The notes beneath the pieces are model-generated. The model worked only from the letters and a program-made list of their open reading frames with translations. It ran no database searches and had not been told where the DNA came from. The position numbers and the translations under genes were made by a program. A stretch of 64,000 nucleotides of DNA from Mesorhizobium sp. L-8-3 (GTDB lineage: Bacteria; Pseudomonadota; Alphaproteobacteria; Rhizobiales; Rhizobiaceae): NCBI RefSeq assembly GCF_016756615.1, contig NZ_AP023262.1, positions 4,589,501 through 4,653,500 of the forward strand. Direction: 5' to 3'. Shown piece by piece: positions 7,220 through 16,346 of this stretch (its first letter is position 1; each line of letters begins with the position of its first letter).

Positions 7220-8413
7220 ATGGCGATCGAGGGCAGGGCGGAACGCGCGCAAGGACCGATCCGCTACGGCATGGTGGGCGGAGGTCAAGGCGCCTTCATC
7301 GGCGGTGTGCATCGCATCGCCGCGCGCATGGACGGCGAGTTCGAACTGGTCGCCGGCGCGCTGTCGTCTGATCCCGAGCGGGCCAGGGCGTCTGCCGCCG
7401 AACTCGGGCTCGACCCGGTCCGCAGCTATGGCTCCTTCCAGGAAATGGCGAAGGCCGAGGCGAAGCGCCCCGACGGCATCGAGGCGGTGGCGATCGTCAC
7501 GCCGAACCACATGCACTGGCCGGCGGCCAAGGCCTTCCTGGAGGCCGGCATCCATGTCATCTGCGACAAGCCGCTGACCTCGACGCTCGCCGACGCGAAA
7601 AAGCTCGCCGCCCTTGTCGAGAAGAGCGGCAAGCTCTTCGTGCTCACCCACAACTACACCGGTTATCCGATGGTGCGGCAGGCGCGCGAGATGGTCCAGA
7701 AAGGCCAGCTCGGCGAGATCCGTGTCGTCCAGGCGGAATATCCGCAGGATTGGCTGACGGAGAACCTCGAGGCGACCGGCCAGAAACAGGCAGCCTGGCG
7801 AACGGACCCCAAGCGATCGGGCGCGGGCGGCTCGACGGGCGACATCGGCACCCACGCCTACAATCTGCTGCGGTTCGTGACAGGGCTCGAGCTCGACAGC
7901 CTTGCGGCCGATCTCGATGCCTTCGTGCCGGGGCGCCAGCTCGACGACAACGCCCATGTGATGCTGCGCTTCAAGCCGGCGGCGAAGGGCAGCGGCAAGG
8001 GCGCCAAGGGCATGATCTGGGCGAGCCAGGTGGCTGTCGGTCATGAGAACGGGTTGAAGCTGCGCGTCTATGGCAGCAAGGGCGGCCTCGAATGGGTGCA
8101 GGCCGATCCCAATTATCTATGGTTCACGCCGTTCGGCCAGCCGAAGCAGTTGATCACGCGCGCCGGCGCGGGCGCCGGACCGGCCGCCGGTCGCGTGACC
8201 CGTGTGCCGTCGGGCCATCCGGAAGGCTATCTCGAAGGTTTCGCCAACATCTATGCGGAGGCTGCCCGCGCCATCCGTGCGGCGCGCAAGAAGGGCGGCA
8301 GGGTTCACAAGGAGGTCATCTATCCGACCGTCCAGGACGGCGTCGAAGGCGTGGCCTTCGTCGAGGCTTGCGTGAAATCATCGGCCAGGAACGGCGCCTG
8401 GGTGAAGCCCTGA
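7220..8413 (+). CDS. Gfo/Idh/MocA family NAD(P)-dependent oxidoreductase
   Basis: 397 residues. Start ATG at 7220 after GGAGAGGAGG. N-terminal Rossmann fold with the glycine-rich YGMVGGGQGAFIGG, then AIVTPNHMHWPAA and the family dinucleotide/catalytic motif CDKPL (Lys). The C-terminal alpha/beta domain includes GDIGTHAYNLL, where the catalytic Asp/His pair of the family sits. These enzymes oxidise or reduce a hydroxyl of sugars, sugar acids or inositols with NAD(P). Several Gly/Lys-rich residues (about 255-265, KGSGKGAKG) form a surface insertion. It is the second gene of the rightward pair and probably shares substrate flow with the 6117 isomerase. Confidence 0.9.
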   Translation: MAIEGRAERAQGPIRYGMVGGGQGAFIGGVHRIAARMDGEFELVAGALSSDPERARASAAELGLDPVRSYGSFQEMAKAEAKRPDGIEAVAIVTPNHMHWPAAKAFLEAGIHVICDKPLTSTLADAKKLAALVEKSGKLFVLTHNYTGYPMVRQAREMVQKGQLGEIRVVQAEYPQDWLTENLEATGQKQAAWRTDPKRSGAGGSTGDIGTHAYNLLRFVTGLELDSLAADLDAFVPGRQLDDNAHVMLRFKPAAKGSGKGAKGMIWASQVAVGHENGLKLRVYGSKGGLEWVQADPNYLWFTPFGQPKQLITRAGAGAGPAAGRVTRVPSGHPEGYLEGFANIYAEAARAIRAARKKGGRVHKEVIYPTVQDGVEGVAFVEACVKSSARNGAWVKP

Positions 8414-8746
8414 CGCATCTGTCACGACCGTCTTGCCGCGTGCCGCCGCGCGCGAGGCCAGGAAGACTGCAGCGGTGCTGCATCGACGTGACCGGTGCAG
8501 CCGTGGCGCGGTTGCCCGTTCATCTCGCAAGACCGTGGAAAGATGTGGTCACCCCCAGGCTCGATGCGATATGTTGCGGGGCGGGCGCGACAATCACGGA
8601 AACTGTACTATTGGCCAATTAGCGCGCCCAGCCGCGTCGGTTAAGCTCGCCGGACAAGCGGCATGGATGAGGCCCGGAAGCCCGACCCGCATGGGGCCGA
8701 TAGAGGCGCCGGGGGCCCTTCGGGACGAAGTGCAGAGGTTGCAGCC
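8414..8746. other. Intergenic region without a gene
   Basis: 333 bp between the oxidoreductase and the response regulator. It contains a small perfect hairpin TGCAGC-GGT-GCTGCA at 8468-8482 (no T-run) and a palindrome ATTGGCCAAT at 8610-8619 inside the only AT-rich patch, preceded by a TACTAT that could be a -10 element. No convincing coding sequence; the short frames are GC-skew artefacts. Confidence 0.4.
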
Positions 8747-9424
8747 ATGGGCGGCGAAACGGTTCGTTTCCTGATTATCGACGACCACCCGCTGTTCCGG
8801 GAGGCGCTGCACAGCGCCGTGCGCATGGCCTACCCCGACGTCGATACGGTCGAGGCGCGCAGCGTCGAGGAGGCGCTCGATCTGCTCGGCAGCCCGATAC
8901 CCTTCGACCTTGCGCTGCTCGATCTCAGCATGCCCGGCGTGCAGGGCTTCGAAGGCCTGCTGCAGTTGCGCACCCGCCATCCGCGGCTTCCCGTCGTGGT
9001 CGTCTCGGGCCATGAGGAACCGCGCATCATATCCGAGGCGCTGTCCTACGGGGCTGCGGGCTTCATCCCGAAATCCGTGCGCAAGGACGAACTCGCCCAG
9101 GCGATCCGTGACGTCATGGAAGGCGCCATCTACGTGCCGGAGAACTATGATGGCCAGGCGCCCGACGCCGACAGGTCCGACCGCGCCGAAATGGTGCGGC
9201 GGCTGTCCAAACTGACGCCGCAGCAACTGCGTGTGCTGCAGATGCTGAAGCAGGGCATGCTCAACAAGCAGATCGCCTATGAGCTGCAGGTCGGGGAGAC
9301 GACCGTGAAGGCGCATGTCTCCGAGATCCTGCGCAAGCTCAACGTCTATAGCCGCACCCAGGCCGTGATCGAGGTGTCGAAGCTCGACAATGCGGATCTG
9401 TTCCGGGACACGGCCGCGTTCTGA
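8747..9424 (+). CDS. NarL/LuxR-type response regulator
   Basis: 225 residues from the ATG at 8747 (AGAGG 8 bp upstream; the frame is open further upstream but non-homologous). The receiver domain covers about 6-125, with the acidic pair in IIDDHP, phosphoacceptor D59 (LLDLSMPG) and conserved K109 (FIPKS). The LuxR/GerE helix-turn-helix covers about 155-215 (LTPQQLRVLQML...TTVKAHVSEILRKL). It probably partners the hybrid histidine kinase at 10538-11875. FIST/hybrid kinase/NarL-type sets regulate alcohol and related dehydrogenases in other proteobacteria (ErcS'/ErbR-like), which fits the adjacent molybdenum hydroxylase operon (inference). Confidence 0.9.
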   Translation: MGGETVRFLIIDDHPLFREALHSAVRMAYPDVDTVEARSVEEALDLLGSPIPFDLALLDLSMPGVQGFEGLLQLRTRHPRLPVVVVSGHEEPRIISEALSYGAAGFIPKSVRKDELAQAIRDVMEGAIYVPENYDGQAPDADRSDRAEMVRRLSKLTPQQLRVLQMLKQGMLNKQIAYELQVGETTVKAHVSEILRKLNVYSRTQAVIEVSKLDNADLFRDTAAF

Positions 9425-9567
9425 GCGATAGCTGGTTCTTTAGCTCGGTATTTGGAAGGCAGGCATCTACTTGCCGCTGGATTCGCAGGCAAATGGCCCG
9501 CCGGTTTCGAGCGTCTTGCACTGGATCGGGAACGTTGGAACGATCAGATCCGCGTGGGCAGATAGGT

Positions 9568-10008
9568 TCAGCGGCTCTCGCCGTGGACTTGATCAAGTGC
9601 GATGCAGAGCTCTGCCAGATTGTCGGATGCTTTGCTGGCGATTACCCGCAACAGCCGTTGATCAGCTGTCACGAACCGCTGTTGCCGCTGATGAGCGAGT
9701 GCCAAATAGACGCAATCGTATGCCGGATGGTCAAGTTCGATGGCGAGTGTAGTTGCCTGCTCCAAAATGCCCCGCATTGGAAGCAATTCGACGTCCGAAC
9801 GTTCGAGGAGGCGGCCAGCCATGACAGCTTCCTCTTTCGTCAGATTGCCGCGCTGGATTTTCTTCCAGAGAATATTTGAACACTCAGCGACAAGCAAATC
9901 AGGTGCGGCAAAGCGGAATCTTGATCGCATTGCGATCGCCGCTTCCGTCCCGTCTTCCTCCACAACCCATTTGACCGCAATGCTGGCGTCGATGATGAGT
10001 GTTTCCAT
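9568..10008 (-). CDS. vapC: VapC-type PIN-domain toxin
   Basis: 146 residues from the ATG that overlaps the antitoxin stop (TGATG); a GTG one codon earlier is possible. PIN fold with the four acidic metal ligands in order: D7 (IIDASIAVKW), E42 (LLVAECSNIL), D98 (HPAYDCVYLALA) and D116 (FVTADQRL). VapC enzymes are Mg2+-dependent endoribonucleases that usually cleave tRNA or rRNA and are held inactive by VapB. It lies directly downstream of and overlaps the antitoxin. A lone toxin-antitoxin unit inserted between a response regulator and its probable sensor kinase suggests later acquisition. Confidence 0.9.
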   Translation of the reverse strand: METLIIDASIAVKWVVEEDGTEAAIAMRSRFRFAAPDLLVAECSNILWKKIQRGNLTKEEAVMAGRLLERSDVELLPMRGILEQATTLAIELDHPAYDCVYLALAHQRQQRFVTADQRLLRVIASKASDNLAELCIALDQVHGESR

Positions 10009-10247
10009 CACCGCTCATCACGTCCTTCGCGCAGCAGCACCTCCGAAGGGGTCTGTTTGCGGGAGGCTGTGAGCTTGCGCAATTGAGCGGCCAGATCGTC
10101 GAATGTAGGGTCGACCTCAGCTGCAAGCGCCTGCCTTAGAATCTCGCGATGTTCGGCTTCTGCAGACCGGCCATGGCGGGCGGCGCGAATCTTGAGTTTC
10201 GCGATCAGTTCGTCGTCGAGGTTACGGACATGCAAATTGCCGGCCAT
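10008..10247 (-). CDS. vapB: VapB/FitA-type ribbon-helix-helix antitoxin
   Basis: 79 residues. The start at 10247 (MAGNLHVRNLDDEL) was chosen because TTGGAGG is correctly spaced from it and too close to the ATG 6 bp upstream. The N-terminal NLHVRNLDDELIAKLKIRAARHG stretch, given here in outline, is the RHH DNA-binding fold of FitA-like antitoxins. The C-terminal part (DDLAAQLRKLTA...) is the disordered, amphipathic toxin-binding tail. It probably represses its own promoter through the 17-bp palindrome just upstream. Co-transcribed with vapC with a 1-bp overlap. Confidence 0.88.
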   Translation of the reverse strand: MAGNLHVRNLDDELIAKLKIRAARHGRSAEAEHREILRQALAAEVDPTFDDLAAQLRKLTASRKQTPSEVLLREGRDER

Positions 10248-10261
10248 TGACATGCCTCCAA

Positions 10262-10307
10262 TGCTCTCAATGAGAGCAAAGATAGCAACCTGAACAGGAT
10301 TGAACAA
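10262..10307 (-). promoter_or_regulatory. vapBC promoter with overlapping 17-bp operator palindrome
   Basis: On the minus strand, TTGTTC (10302-10307) and TATCTT (10279-10284) are separated by exactly 17 bp. Immediately downstream lies the perfect palindrome TGCTCTCA-T-TGAGAGCA (10262-10278), covering the expected transcription start. Position and symmetry are those of a VapB autoregulation site. Confidence 0.65.
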
Positions 10308-10364
10308 GATACCAACGGCCGATGATATCGATCGTTGGAGCGCGACCGAGTGGCCCACGCCCGC

Positions 10365-10468
10365 CAGAGCGCCGCGCGTCCACTTGGACGCGCAAAGGAC
10401 GCTCTGCTACTTCAAAGTGGCCGCATCGTGCTTTCCGAAAGTCGATTACGACTTTCGGGCCGATGCGG
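10365..10468. repeat. RIME-like double-palindrome intergenic repeat, copy 1
   Basis: 104 bp with two nested hairpins. The first has outer arms CAGAGC/GCTCTG around GCGCGTCC-ACTT-GGACGCGC. The second has outer arms CGCATCG/CGATGCG around CCGAAAGTCG-ATTA-CGACTTTCGG. A second copy in the same orientation lies at 50695-50790. Size and two-palindrome build fit the Rhizobium intergenic mosaic elements (RIME), known only from Rhizobiales. The family name is from memory, not a search. Confidence 0.8.
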
Positions 10469-10537
10469 TAGCGCGAAAGCAAGTGGTCCCGGCGAGGCGC
10501 GCCGGCAACTGTCATGAGGTTGCCTGGATGAGCCTGC

Positions 10538-11875
10538 TCAGGCGAGCAGGTGGGCCAGCAGCGCACGCAGTTGCGCAGGCTTGACGGGCTTGCGCATCAG
10601 TTCGATGCTCAGGCCCCTGGTGGCGAGCTGCAGTTCCTCGGACGCGTCCGCCGTTACGACGAGCGCCGGCACGGCTCGCTGCAGATAGGCGCGCGCCTCA
10701 TTGATGGTCTCCGTGCCGAAATCGCCGTGGTCGAGATGTTGATCGGCGATGATGATATCAGGCACCCATTCCGTGTCGCCCAGCGCATCGAGGGCGCTAT
10801 CGGTCGAGGTGGCGGTTCGGACCTCGCATTGCCAGCGCTGCAGCAGCGCCTTGGTGGCTTCCAGGACGGCGTCGTCGTCCTCGACGAGCAGAACCTTGGT
10901 ACCGAACAGACCGTATCCGCGTGGCCTGTCGGGCTCCGCCGTGGCCGGGGTCTCCGCCATCGCCGCTGCTCCGGGCGGGACCTCCAACCGGAACACCGTG
11001 CCGCGCCCGACCTGCGACGTGAAGGTAAGCCGGTGGCCCAACGCGCCAACCATGCGCCGCACGATCGACAGGCCGAGCCCGAGGCCGCCGGCCGAGAGGT
11101 CGCGATGGCGGGGCATCACGCCGCGATGGAACTCCTCGAACACCGCCTCGCGCTCATGCTCGGCGATGCCGCACCCGGTGTCGGCGATGTCGATCCGTAT
11201 GGTCGACCCGCGCAGCCGCACGCCGACCAGCACGCCGCCCTGGCGCGTGTAGCGGATTGCGTTGGATATGATGTTCTGGAGGATTCGCCGCAGGAGGGTC
11301 CGGTCGGAGCGGACGACGGCGCTGGTCGGGCGGAAGCGCAGCCGCAATCCCTTCTTGTCGGCGAGAGGCTGGAAATCCGACGTCAGCGCGACGAACAGCG
11401 GCTCGAGCGCGACGTCGCCTATGTCGGGGCTGACCACCCCGGCATCGAGCCTGGAAATGTCGAGCAGCGTCCGGAGCAGGTCGTCCATCGTGTCGAGCGA
11501 GCGCTCGACCTGCCGTACCAGCTTGCGGCCCTCCTCGGTGGTCTGCAGGTCGGCCAGGGCCGAGATCGACAGGTGCGCGGCATTGAGAGGCTGCAGCACG
11601 TCGTGGCTCGCCGCCGCCAGGAAGCGGGTCTTGGAGATGTTGGCCTGCTCGGCGCTCTCCTTCGCCGCGACGAGATCGACATTCGACTGCTCCAGCCGGC
11701 GCAGGGTCGCGCGCAGTTCCTCGGTCCGCGTCCTGATGCGGTTCTCGAGGTTGATCGCGGTCTGGAACAGCGAGAAGGCGTTGCCCTGCTGGTCCATCGA
11801 GCGCTCGACGCGCGACATCAACGCTTCGTTGATGCGTTTCAGCCTTTCGACGTCGTTGATGTCGGAGACGCCCAT
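10538..11875 (-). CDS. Hybrid sensor histidine kinase/response regulator
   Basis: 445 residues from the ATG at 11875; the frame is open far upstream through the FIST gene but that part is a shadow. A coiled-coil (about 5-85) leads into the dimerisation domain with phospho-acceptor H91 (AASHDVLQPL). The ATPase domain has the N-box NIISNAIRY (201-209), G1 DTGCGI (232-237) and G2 GGLGLGLS (263-270). A C-terminal receiver has an acidic pocket LVEDDD (330-335), phospho-acceptor D378 (IIADQHL) and K429. No membrane segment or PAS domain is present, so input must come from a partner. The FIST gene 17 bp upstream in the same operon is the obvious candidate. The probable output is the LuxR-type regulator at 8747. 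Confidence 0.9.
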   Translation of the reverse strand: MGVSDINDVERLKRINEALMSRVERSMDQQGNAFSLFQTAINLENRIRTRTEELRATLRRLEQSNVDLVAAKESAEQANISKTRFLAAASHDVLQPLNAAHLSISALADLQTTEEGRKLVRQVERSLDTMDDLLRTLLDISRLDAGVVSPDIGDVALEPLFVALTSDFQPLADKKGLRLRFRPTSAVVRSDRTLLRRILQNIISNAIRYTRQGGVLVGVRLRGSTIRIDIADTGCGIAEHEREAVFEEFHRGVMPRHRDLSAGGLGLGLSIVRRMVGALGHRLTFTSQVGRGTVFRLEVPPGAAAMAETPATAEPDRPRGYGLFGTKVLLVEDDDAVLEATKALLQRWQCEVRTATSTDSALDALGDTEWVPDIIIADQHLDHGDFGTETINEARAYLQRAVPALVVTADASEELQLATRGLSIELMRKPVKPAQLRALLAHLLA

Positions 11876-11892
11876 CGTGCCGCGGGAGGTTC

Positions 11893-13080
11893 CTACTCTG
11901 CCGCCCGGCGATGCCCGAAGGCGATGCCGGTGAAGGTCTGGTTCAGATGCATCGAGCGGTACTGCTCGCCATAGGTGCCGAAGCCGACCACGTTGTTGTT
12001 GCGGTAGAGTTCGGAAATATCGCGGAACACCTGGCGGTTCCGGGCGTCGAGCCGCCGCAGCACGCAATCGAAACCCAGGATGACATCGGTCCCCCCGAGA
12101 TTCTCGCTGACCGACTTCATCGCGGCGCGTGTCGATTCCACCATGCCCTTGGGCTGGGCGATGGTGAGCACGATGCCATCGTCTATTGCGCAGAAGAAGG
12201 AGAGCGAGCCGTCGGGATGAACCTTCTGGATCGAGCGGCAATAATATTCGCCGCCGACGCGCACGACCACGGGATGCGAGGCGAAGCTCATGGGCGTCAG
12301 CGACTTCGCGTCGAGCCCGATTGCGGCGGCATATTCCTCGGCGGCCGGCCCGGCATTGAACTCGCGGACGGTGCGATGGTCCGGATCGGATGCGGTGACG
12401 ACCAGTTTGTCGTCAGTGGGAACGAAATTCTCGGTCTTGAAGACCTGGAAGGGGATGTCGGTGGCGACCAGCGTGATGACCGCGCAGTCCGAATCGACCT
12501 CCCCATTGGCAATCAGGCTGGTCGTCTCGAATTTGAGGTCGTCGCCCGCCGAGGCACCGAGCAGCGGGATGTCGTCGAGCCCCCAATGGATGGCCGAAGT
12601 CACGGCCTCCTCGGCGTAGGACAGGCCGTCGATGAAGCAGAGCGCAAAGACATGCCCGCGGCGGGCGGCATCGCGGCCGCAGAGCTGGCGCTTCAGGCGT
12701 TCGACCTCGCCGGCGATCACGTCCATGCTGGACGAGGATACATGCTTCACCATGGTCGCCGCGACCGTGAAGGCAGCTTGCGGGAACAGGATCGCCACGG
12801 CCTGGCCTTCCTCGAGGCCCTGCGGCGTGATCTCGCCGGCGGTGGAGCATCCGGCGAAGGCGAGGCCCGGCGCATGCAAGGGTAGGGCCTCGGCGATTTC
12901 GGCCGCACCAATCAGCGATTGGGAAAAGAACAGAAGCGCAAACCCGGCATCGATGGTTGCCGACGCCTCGCCGATCGCTTTGGCGAAACCCGCGACGTCA
13001 GCCGCGCCTGTGGCGAGCACGGTGAGCCCGCAGCCATAGGTGGTGCGCGAAATGGTCAGCGCTGTCTCCTCCCAACGCAT
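11893..13080 (-). CDS. FIST-domain sensory protein
   Basis: 395 residues with FIST_N (about 35-230) and FIST_C (about 245-385) domains. The landmark GCSTAGEI is at 77-84. Others are LLGASAGDDLKF, SFASHPVVVR near the domain border, and NNVVGFGTYGEQY with GIAFG at the C-terminus. FIST domains are predicted to bind small ligands, possibly amino acids or derivatives, and typically feed kinases or chemoreceptors. No signal peptide or membrane helix, so it is cytosolic. It is the first gene of a leftward operon with the hybrid kinase. The start region is divergent from the hydroxylase operon, and the two share a 293-bp promoter region. Confidence 0.88.
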   Translation of the reverse strand: MRWEETALTISRTTYGCGLTVLATGAADVAGFAKAIGEASATIDAGFALLFFSQSLIGAAEIAEALPLHAPGLAFAGCSTAGEITPQGLEEGQAVAILFPQAAFTVAATMVKHVSSSSMDVIAGEVERLKRQLCGRDAARRGHVFALCFIDGLSYAEEAVTSAIHWGLDDIPLLGASAGDDLKFETTSLIANGEVDSDCAVITLVATDIPFQVFKTENFVPTDDKLVVTASDPDHRTVREFNAGPAAEEYAAAIGLDAKSLTPMSFASHPVVVRVGGEYYCRSIQKVHPDGSLSFFCAIDDGIVLTIAQPKGMVESTRAAMKSVSENLGGTDVILGFDCVLRRLDARNRQVFRDISELYRNNNVVGFGTYGEQYRSMHLNQTFTGIAFGHRRAAE

Positions 13081-13223
13081 GGCGCGGCGTTCTTTCCCCG
13101 TCGCGCGGCGGCCATCTTCATCCGGCGCGCCTGATTTGACAATGGCCTGCCTCGAATTCGCGCAGGCGTCGGGTTTTGCGCTGGTGAAGGAGGCGGGAAG
13201 GCGACCCGCGGTTGCGACCGAAA

Positions 13224-13234
13224 GTATAATATAC
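13224..13234. promoter_or_regulatory. Palindromic -10-like element GTATAATATAC in divergent promoter region
   Basis: A perfect 5-1-5 palindrome containing consensus TATAAT (13225-13230) on the plus strand and TATATT on the minus strand. It lies 140 bp before the hydroxylase small subunit and 143 bp before the FIST gene. No good -35 lies 16-18 bp upstream on the plus strand, so an activator (perhaps the LuxR-type regulator) may be needed. Confidence 0.45.
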
Positions 13235-13373
13235 GCCTATTTTCCCTCCCGGCATTCTTTCATGATCGGACTGATTTCGGCTAGGCTGCCTCAATCCGGA
13301 CCGCAGCCGTTTTTCAGGGTCCGGGCGGGAGAAATGGTTTCATGCTGCCGGTATCCGGGAGGAGGAGTATTTG

Positions 13374-13871
13374 ATGTCTGAAGTTACGATTTCCGTGAAT
13401 GGGCGAAACGTCACCAGAACAGTCGAAGACAGGACCCTGCTGGTCCATTTCCTGCGCGAGCATGTCGGGCTGACGGGTACCCATGTCGGCTGCGACACCT
13501 CGCAGTGCGGCGCCTGCGTGGTCCATGTCGACGGCAAGGCGGTGAAATCCTGCACCATGCTCGCCGCGCAGGCCTCGGGCTCCACGGTGGTGACAATCGA
13601 GGGCCTCGCCAACGGCGCCGAATTGCATCCCGTCCAGGCGGCCTTCAAGGAGCATCACGGCCTGCAGTGCGGTTTCTGTACGCCAGGCATGATCATGGCG
13701 GCGACCGACATGATCCGTCGCTACCCCGACGGACTGGACGAGGCGACCGTCAGGGCCGAACTCGAGGGCAATATCTGCCGCTGCACGGGCTACCACAACA
13801 TCGTCAAGGCCATCCTCGCAGCGTCGAAGGCGATGGCCAAGGGCGGCAAGAAGAGCGCAAAGGCGGCGTGA
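13374..13871 (+). CDS. Molybdenum hydroxylase small subunit ([2Fe-2S], CoxS-like)
   Basis: 165 residues from the ATG at 13374 (strong GGAGGAGGAG upstream; a TTG one codon earlier is not needed). It carries both iron-sulfur motifs of the xanthine oxidase family. The plant-ferredoxin type has C40, C45, C48 and C60. The helical domain has C99, C102, C135 and C137 (CGFCTPG...CRCTGY). It passes electrons from the Mo site of the large subunit to FAD of the medium subunit. First gene of a small-large-medium operon. The last 20 residues are Lys/Ala/Gly-rich and outside the fold. Confidence 0.93.
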   Translation: MSEVTISVNGRNVTRTVEDRTLLVHFLREHVGLTGTHVGCDTSQCGACVVHVDGKAVKSCTMLAAQASGSTVVTIEGLANGAELHPVQAAFKEHHGLQCGFCTPGMIMAATDMIRRYPDGLDEATVRAELEGNICRCTGYHNIVKAILAASKAMAKGGKKSAKAA

Positions 13872-13877
13872 CGCCGC

Positions 13878-13962
13878 GTGAATGGTGAATGGTGAATAGT
13901 GAATGGTAGGGCGGGCGTTCGCGGCTGCGACCATTCACCATTCACCACCTTCACCATTCACC
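13878..13962. repeat. Inverted array of GTGAATG heptads, copy 1
   Basis: Left arm 13878-13907 consists of four and a half head-to-tail copies of the 7-bp unit GTGAATG (one GTGAATA variant). After a 22-nt loop, the right arm 13930-13962 has the complementary CATTCAC units, with one imperfect unit. It fills the spacer between small and large subunit genes, starting 7 bp after the stop codon, and can fold into a long hairpin in the mRNA. Related arrays occupy the next two spacers. Confidence 0.85.
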
Positions 13963-13986
13963 AAACTGTTCTGGAGGAGAACTCTG

Positions 13987-16341
13987 ATGGGAATGGAAGG
14001 CATCGGCGCCCGGGTGGCGCGTAAAGAAGACAAGCGCTTCATCACCGGCGCCGGCCGCTATGTCGACGACATGGTCGTGCCGGGCATGAAGCATGCGGCA
14101 TTCGTGCGCAGCCCCTATGCGCATGCCGACATCAAGAAGATCGATGTCAAGAAGGCGCAGGCCATGCCCGGCGTCATCGGCGTCCTGACCGGCAAGGAAC
14201 TGAAGACCGACGGCATCGGCAATCTGATCTGCGGCTGGATGATCCATTCCAAGGACGGCTCGCCCATGAAGATGGGCGCATGGTCGCCGCTGGCGGTGGA
14301 CCGGGCCCGCTATGTCGGCGACGCCGTGGCGATCGTTGTCGCCGAGACCAAGGGCCAGGCTCGCGACGCGGCCGAGGCTGTCGAGGTCACCTATAAGGAA
14401 AAGAAGGCCGTCACCGACGCCGTCGCGGCGTTGAAACCAGGCGCGCCTCAGCTTCATCCCGAAGCCGACGGCAACCTGATCTATGATTGGGAGATCGGCG
14501 ACTCCAAGGCGGTCGACGCGGCCATCGCCAGCGCCGCCCACGTGACGAAGATGCACATCGTCAACAACCGGCTGGTGCCGAATGCGATGGAGCCGCGCGC
14601 GGCGCTCGGACACTACGACAAGGCGGAAGACCACTATACGTGCTGGACGACGTCGCAGAACCCGCATGTAGCGCGGCTCGTCATGAGCGCCTTCTACAAT
14701 GTCGCGCCCGAGAACAAGCTGCGCGTGATCGCGCCCGATGTCGGCGGTGGTTTCGGCTCGAAGATCTACATCTATCCGGAAGAGATCGTCTGCCTGTGGG
14801 CTTCGAAGAAGACGGGCGTGCCGGTGAAGTGGGTGGCCGACCGCACCGAGAGCTTCATGACCGATGCACATGGCCGCGACCATGTCACGGAGGTGCAGCT
14901 CGCCTTCGACAAGGACAACAAGATGACGGCGCTGAAGGTCGACACGATCGCCAATTTCGGCGCCTATATGTCGCTGTTCTCGTCGGCCGTGCCGACCTAT
15001 CTCTACGCGACCCTGCTGTCGGGCCAGTATGTGATCCCGGCGATCCATGCCAATGTGCGTGCGGTCTACACCAACACGGCGCCGGTCGACGCCTATCGCG
15101 GAGCAGGACGGCCGGAGGCGACCTATGTGCTGGAACGCGTCATCGAGACGGCCGCGCGCGAGCTCGGCATGTCGCCGGCCGAACTCAGGCGGAAGAATTT
15201 CATCACGTCGTTCCCCTATCAGACCCCCGTCATCATGGCCTATGACGCCGGCGACTACGGCGCCTCGCTCGACGCGGCGATGAAGGCGGCCGACTATCAG
15301 GGCTTCGCGAAGCGCAAGGCCGAGGCGGCCAAGCGCGGCAAGCTGCGTGGCATCGGCATGAGCTGCTATATCGAGGCCTGCGGCATTGCGCCTTCGGCCG
15401 CGGTCGGCTCGCTCGGCGCCGGCGTCGGCTTATGGGAATCGGCCGAGGTGCGCGTCAACGCCGTCGGCACCATAGAGGTGCTCACAGGCTCGCACAGCCA
15501 CGGCCAGGGTCACGAGACGACCTTCGCCCAGCTCGTCGCCGACCGGTTCGGCGTGCCGATCGACAGCGTGTCGATCGTCCATGGCGACACCGACAAGGTG
15601 CAGATGGGCATGGGCACCTACGGCTCGCGCTCCGGCGCAGTCGGCATGTCGGCGATCGTCAAGGCGCTGGACAAGGTCGAGGCCAAGGCCAAGAAGATCG
15701 CCGCCCATCTGATGGAGGCCGACGAGGGCGACATCGTGATCGAGAACGGAGCGCTCAAGGTCGCCGGCACCGACAAGAACGTGCCGTGGTTCCAGATGGC
15801 CCTCGCCGCCTACACCGCGCACAATCTGCCGTCCGGAATGGAGCCCGGCCTGAAGGAGGGGGCGTTCTACGACCCGACCAACTTCACCTTCCCGGCCGGC
15901 TGCTACATCTGCGAGGTCGAGATCGACCCCGAGACCGGAACAACCGAAATCGTGCAGTTCGTCGCCTCCGACGATTTCGGCAAGATCATCAATCCGATGA
16001 TCGTCGAAGGGCAGGTCCATGGCGGCATCGCCCAGGGCGTCGGCCAGGCGCTGCTGGAAGGGTGTCACTACGACCCGTCGACGGGCCAGCTGATCACGGC
16101 GAGCTACATGGACTACACCATGCCGCGCGCCTCCGACCTGCCGTCCTTCAAGGTGTCGACGACGGAGACGGCCTGCCCGGGCAATCCGCTCGGTATCAAG
16201 GGCTGCGGCGAAGCTGGTGCCATCGGTTCTCCGCCCGCCGTCATGAACGCCATCACCGACGCCATCGGCAACAACGACCTGACCATGCCGGCCTCGCCGC
16301 AGAAAGTCTGGGCGGCGCTGAAGGCGACGACGAAGCATTGA
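13987..16341 (+). CDS. Molybdenum hydroxylase large subunit, form II CO-dehydrogenase-like
   Basis: 784 residues from the ATG at 13987 (CTGGAGGAGA upstream). It belongs to the xanthine oxidase/aerobic CODH large-subunit family that binds the molybdopterin cytosine dinucleotide cofactor. The cofactor motif GGGFGSK is present. The active-site loop is AYRGAGR at residues 369-375, which defines form II ('CoxL-like'), not the AYxCSFR loop of genuine form I CO dehydrogenase. The catalytic Glu is E742 in GCGEAG. The true substrate is therefore probably an aldehyde, N-heterocycle or other small organic compound rather than CO. No maturation genes (coxD/E/F/G, xdhC) lie within view, so assembly factors must be elsewhere. 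Confidence 0.93.
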   Translation: MGMEGIGARVARKEDKRFITGAGRYVDDMVVPGMKHAAFVRSPYAHADIKKIDVKKAQAMPGVIGVLTGKELKTDGIGNLICGWMIHSKDGSPMKMGAWSPLAVDRARYVGDAVAIVVAETKGQARDAAEAVEVTYKEKKAVTDAVAALKPGAPQLHPEADGNLIYDWEIGDSKAVDAAIASAAHVTKMHIVNNRLVPNAMEPRAALGHYDKAEDHYTCWTTSQNPHVARLVMSAFYNVAPENKLRVIAPDVGGGFGSKIYIYPEEIVCLWASKKTGVPVKWVADRTESFMTDAHGRDHVTEVQLAFDKDNKMTALKVDTIANFGAYMSLFSSAVPTYLYATLLSGQYVIPAIHANVRAVYTNTAPVDAYRGAGRPEATYVLERVIETAARELGMSPAELRRKNFITSFPYQTPVIMAYDAGDYGASLDAAMKAADYQGFAKRKAEAAKRGKLRGIGMSCYIEACGIAPSAAVGSLGAGVGLWESAEVRVNAVGTIEVLTGSHSHGQGHETTFAQLVADRFGVPIDSVSIVHGDTDKVQMGMGTYGSRSGAVGMSAIVKALDKVEAKAKKIAAHLMEADEGDIVIENGALKVAGTDKNVPWFQMALAAYTAHNLPSGMEPGLKEGAFYDPTNFTFPAGCYICEVEIDPETGTTEIVQFVASDDFGKIINPMIVEGQVHGGIAQGVGQALLEGCHYDPSTGQLITASYMDYTMPRASDLPSFKVSTTETACPGNPLGIKGCGEAGAIGSPPAVMNAITDAIGNNDLTMPASPQKVWAALKATTKH

Positions 16342-16346
16342 AGGCA

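Noticed and set aside
9425-9567. Possible gene remnant between the response regulator and vapC
   Set aside because: Short frames (for example one starting near 9471) show no convincing family match or ribosome site.
10538-12241. Longer frame for the hybrid histidine kinase
   Set aside because: Residues before the ATG at 11875 lie antisense-frame inside the FIST gene and have shadow-like composition.
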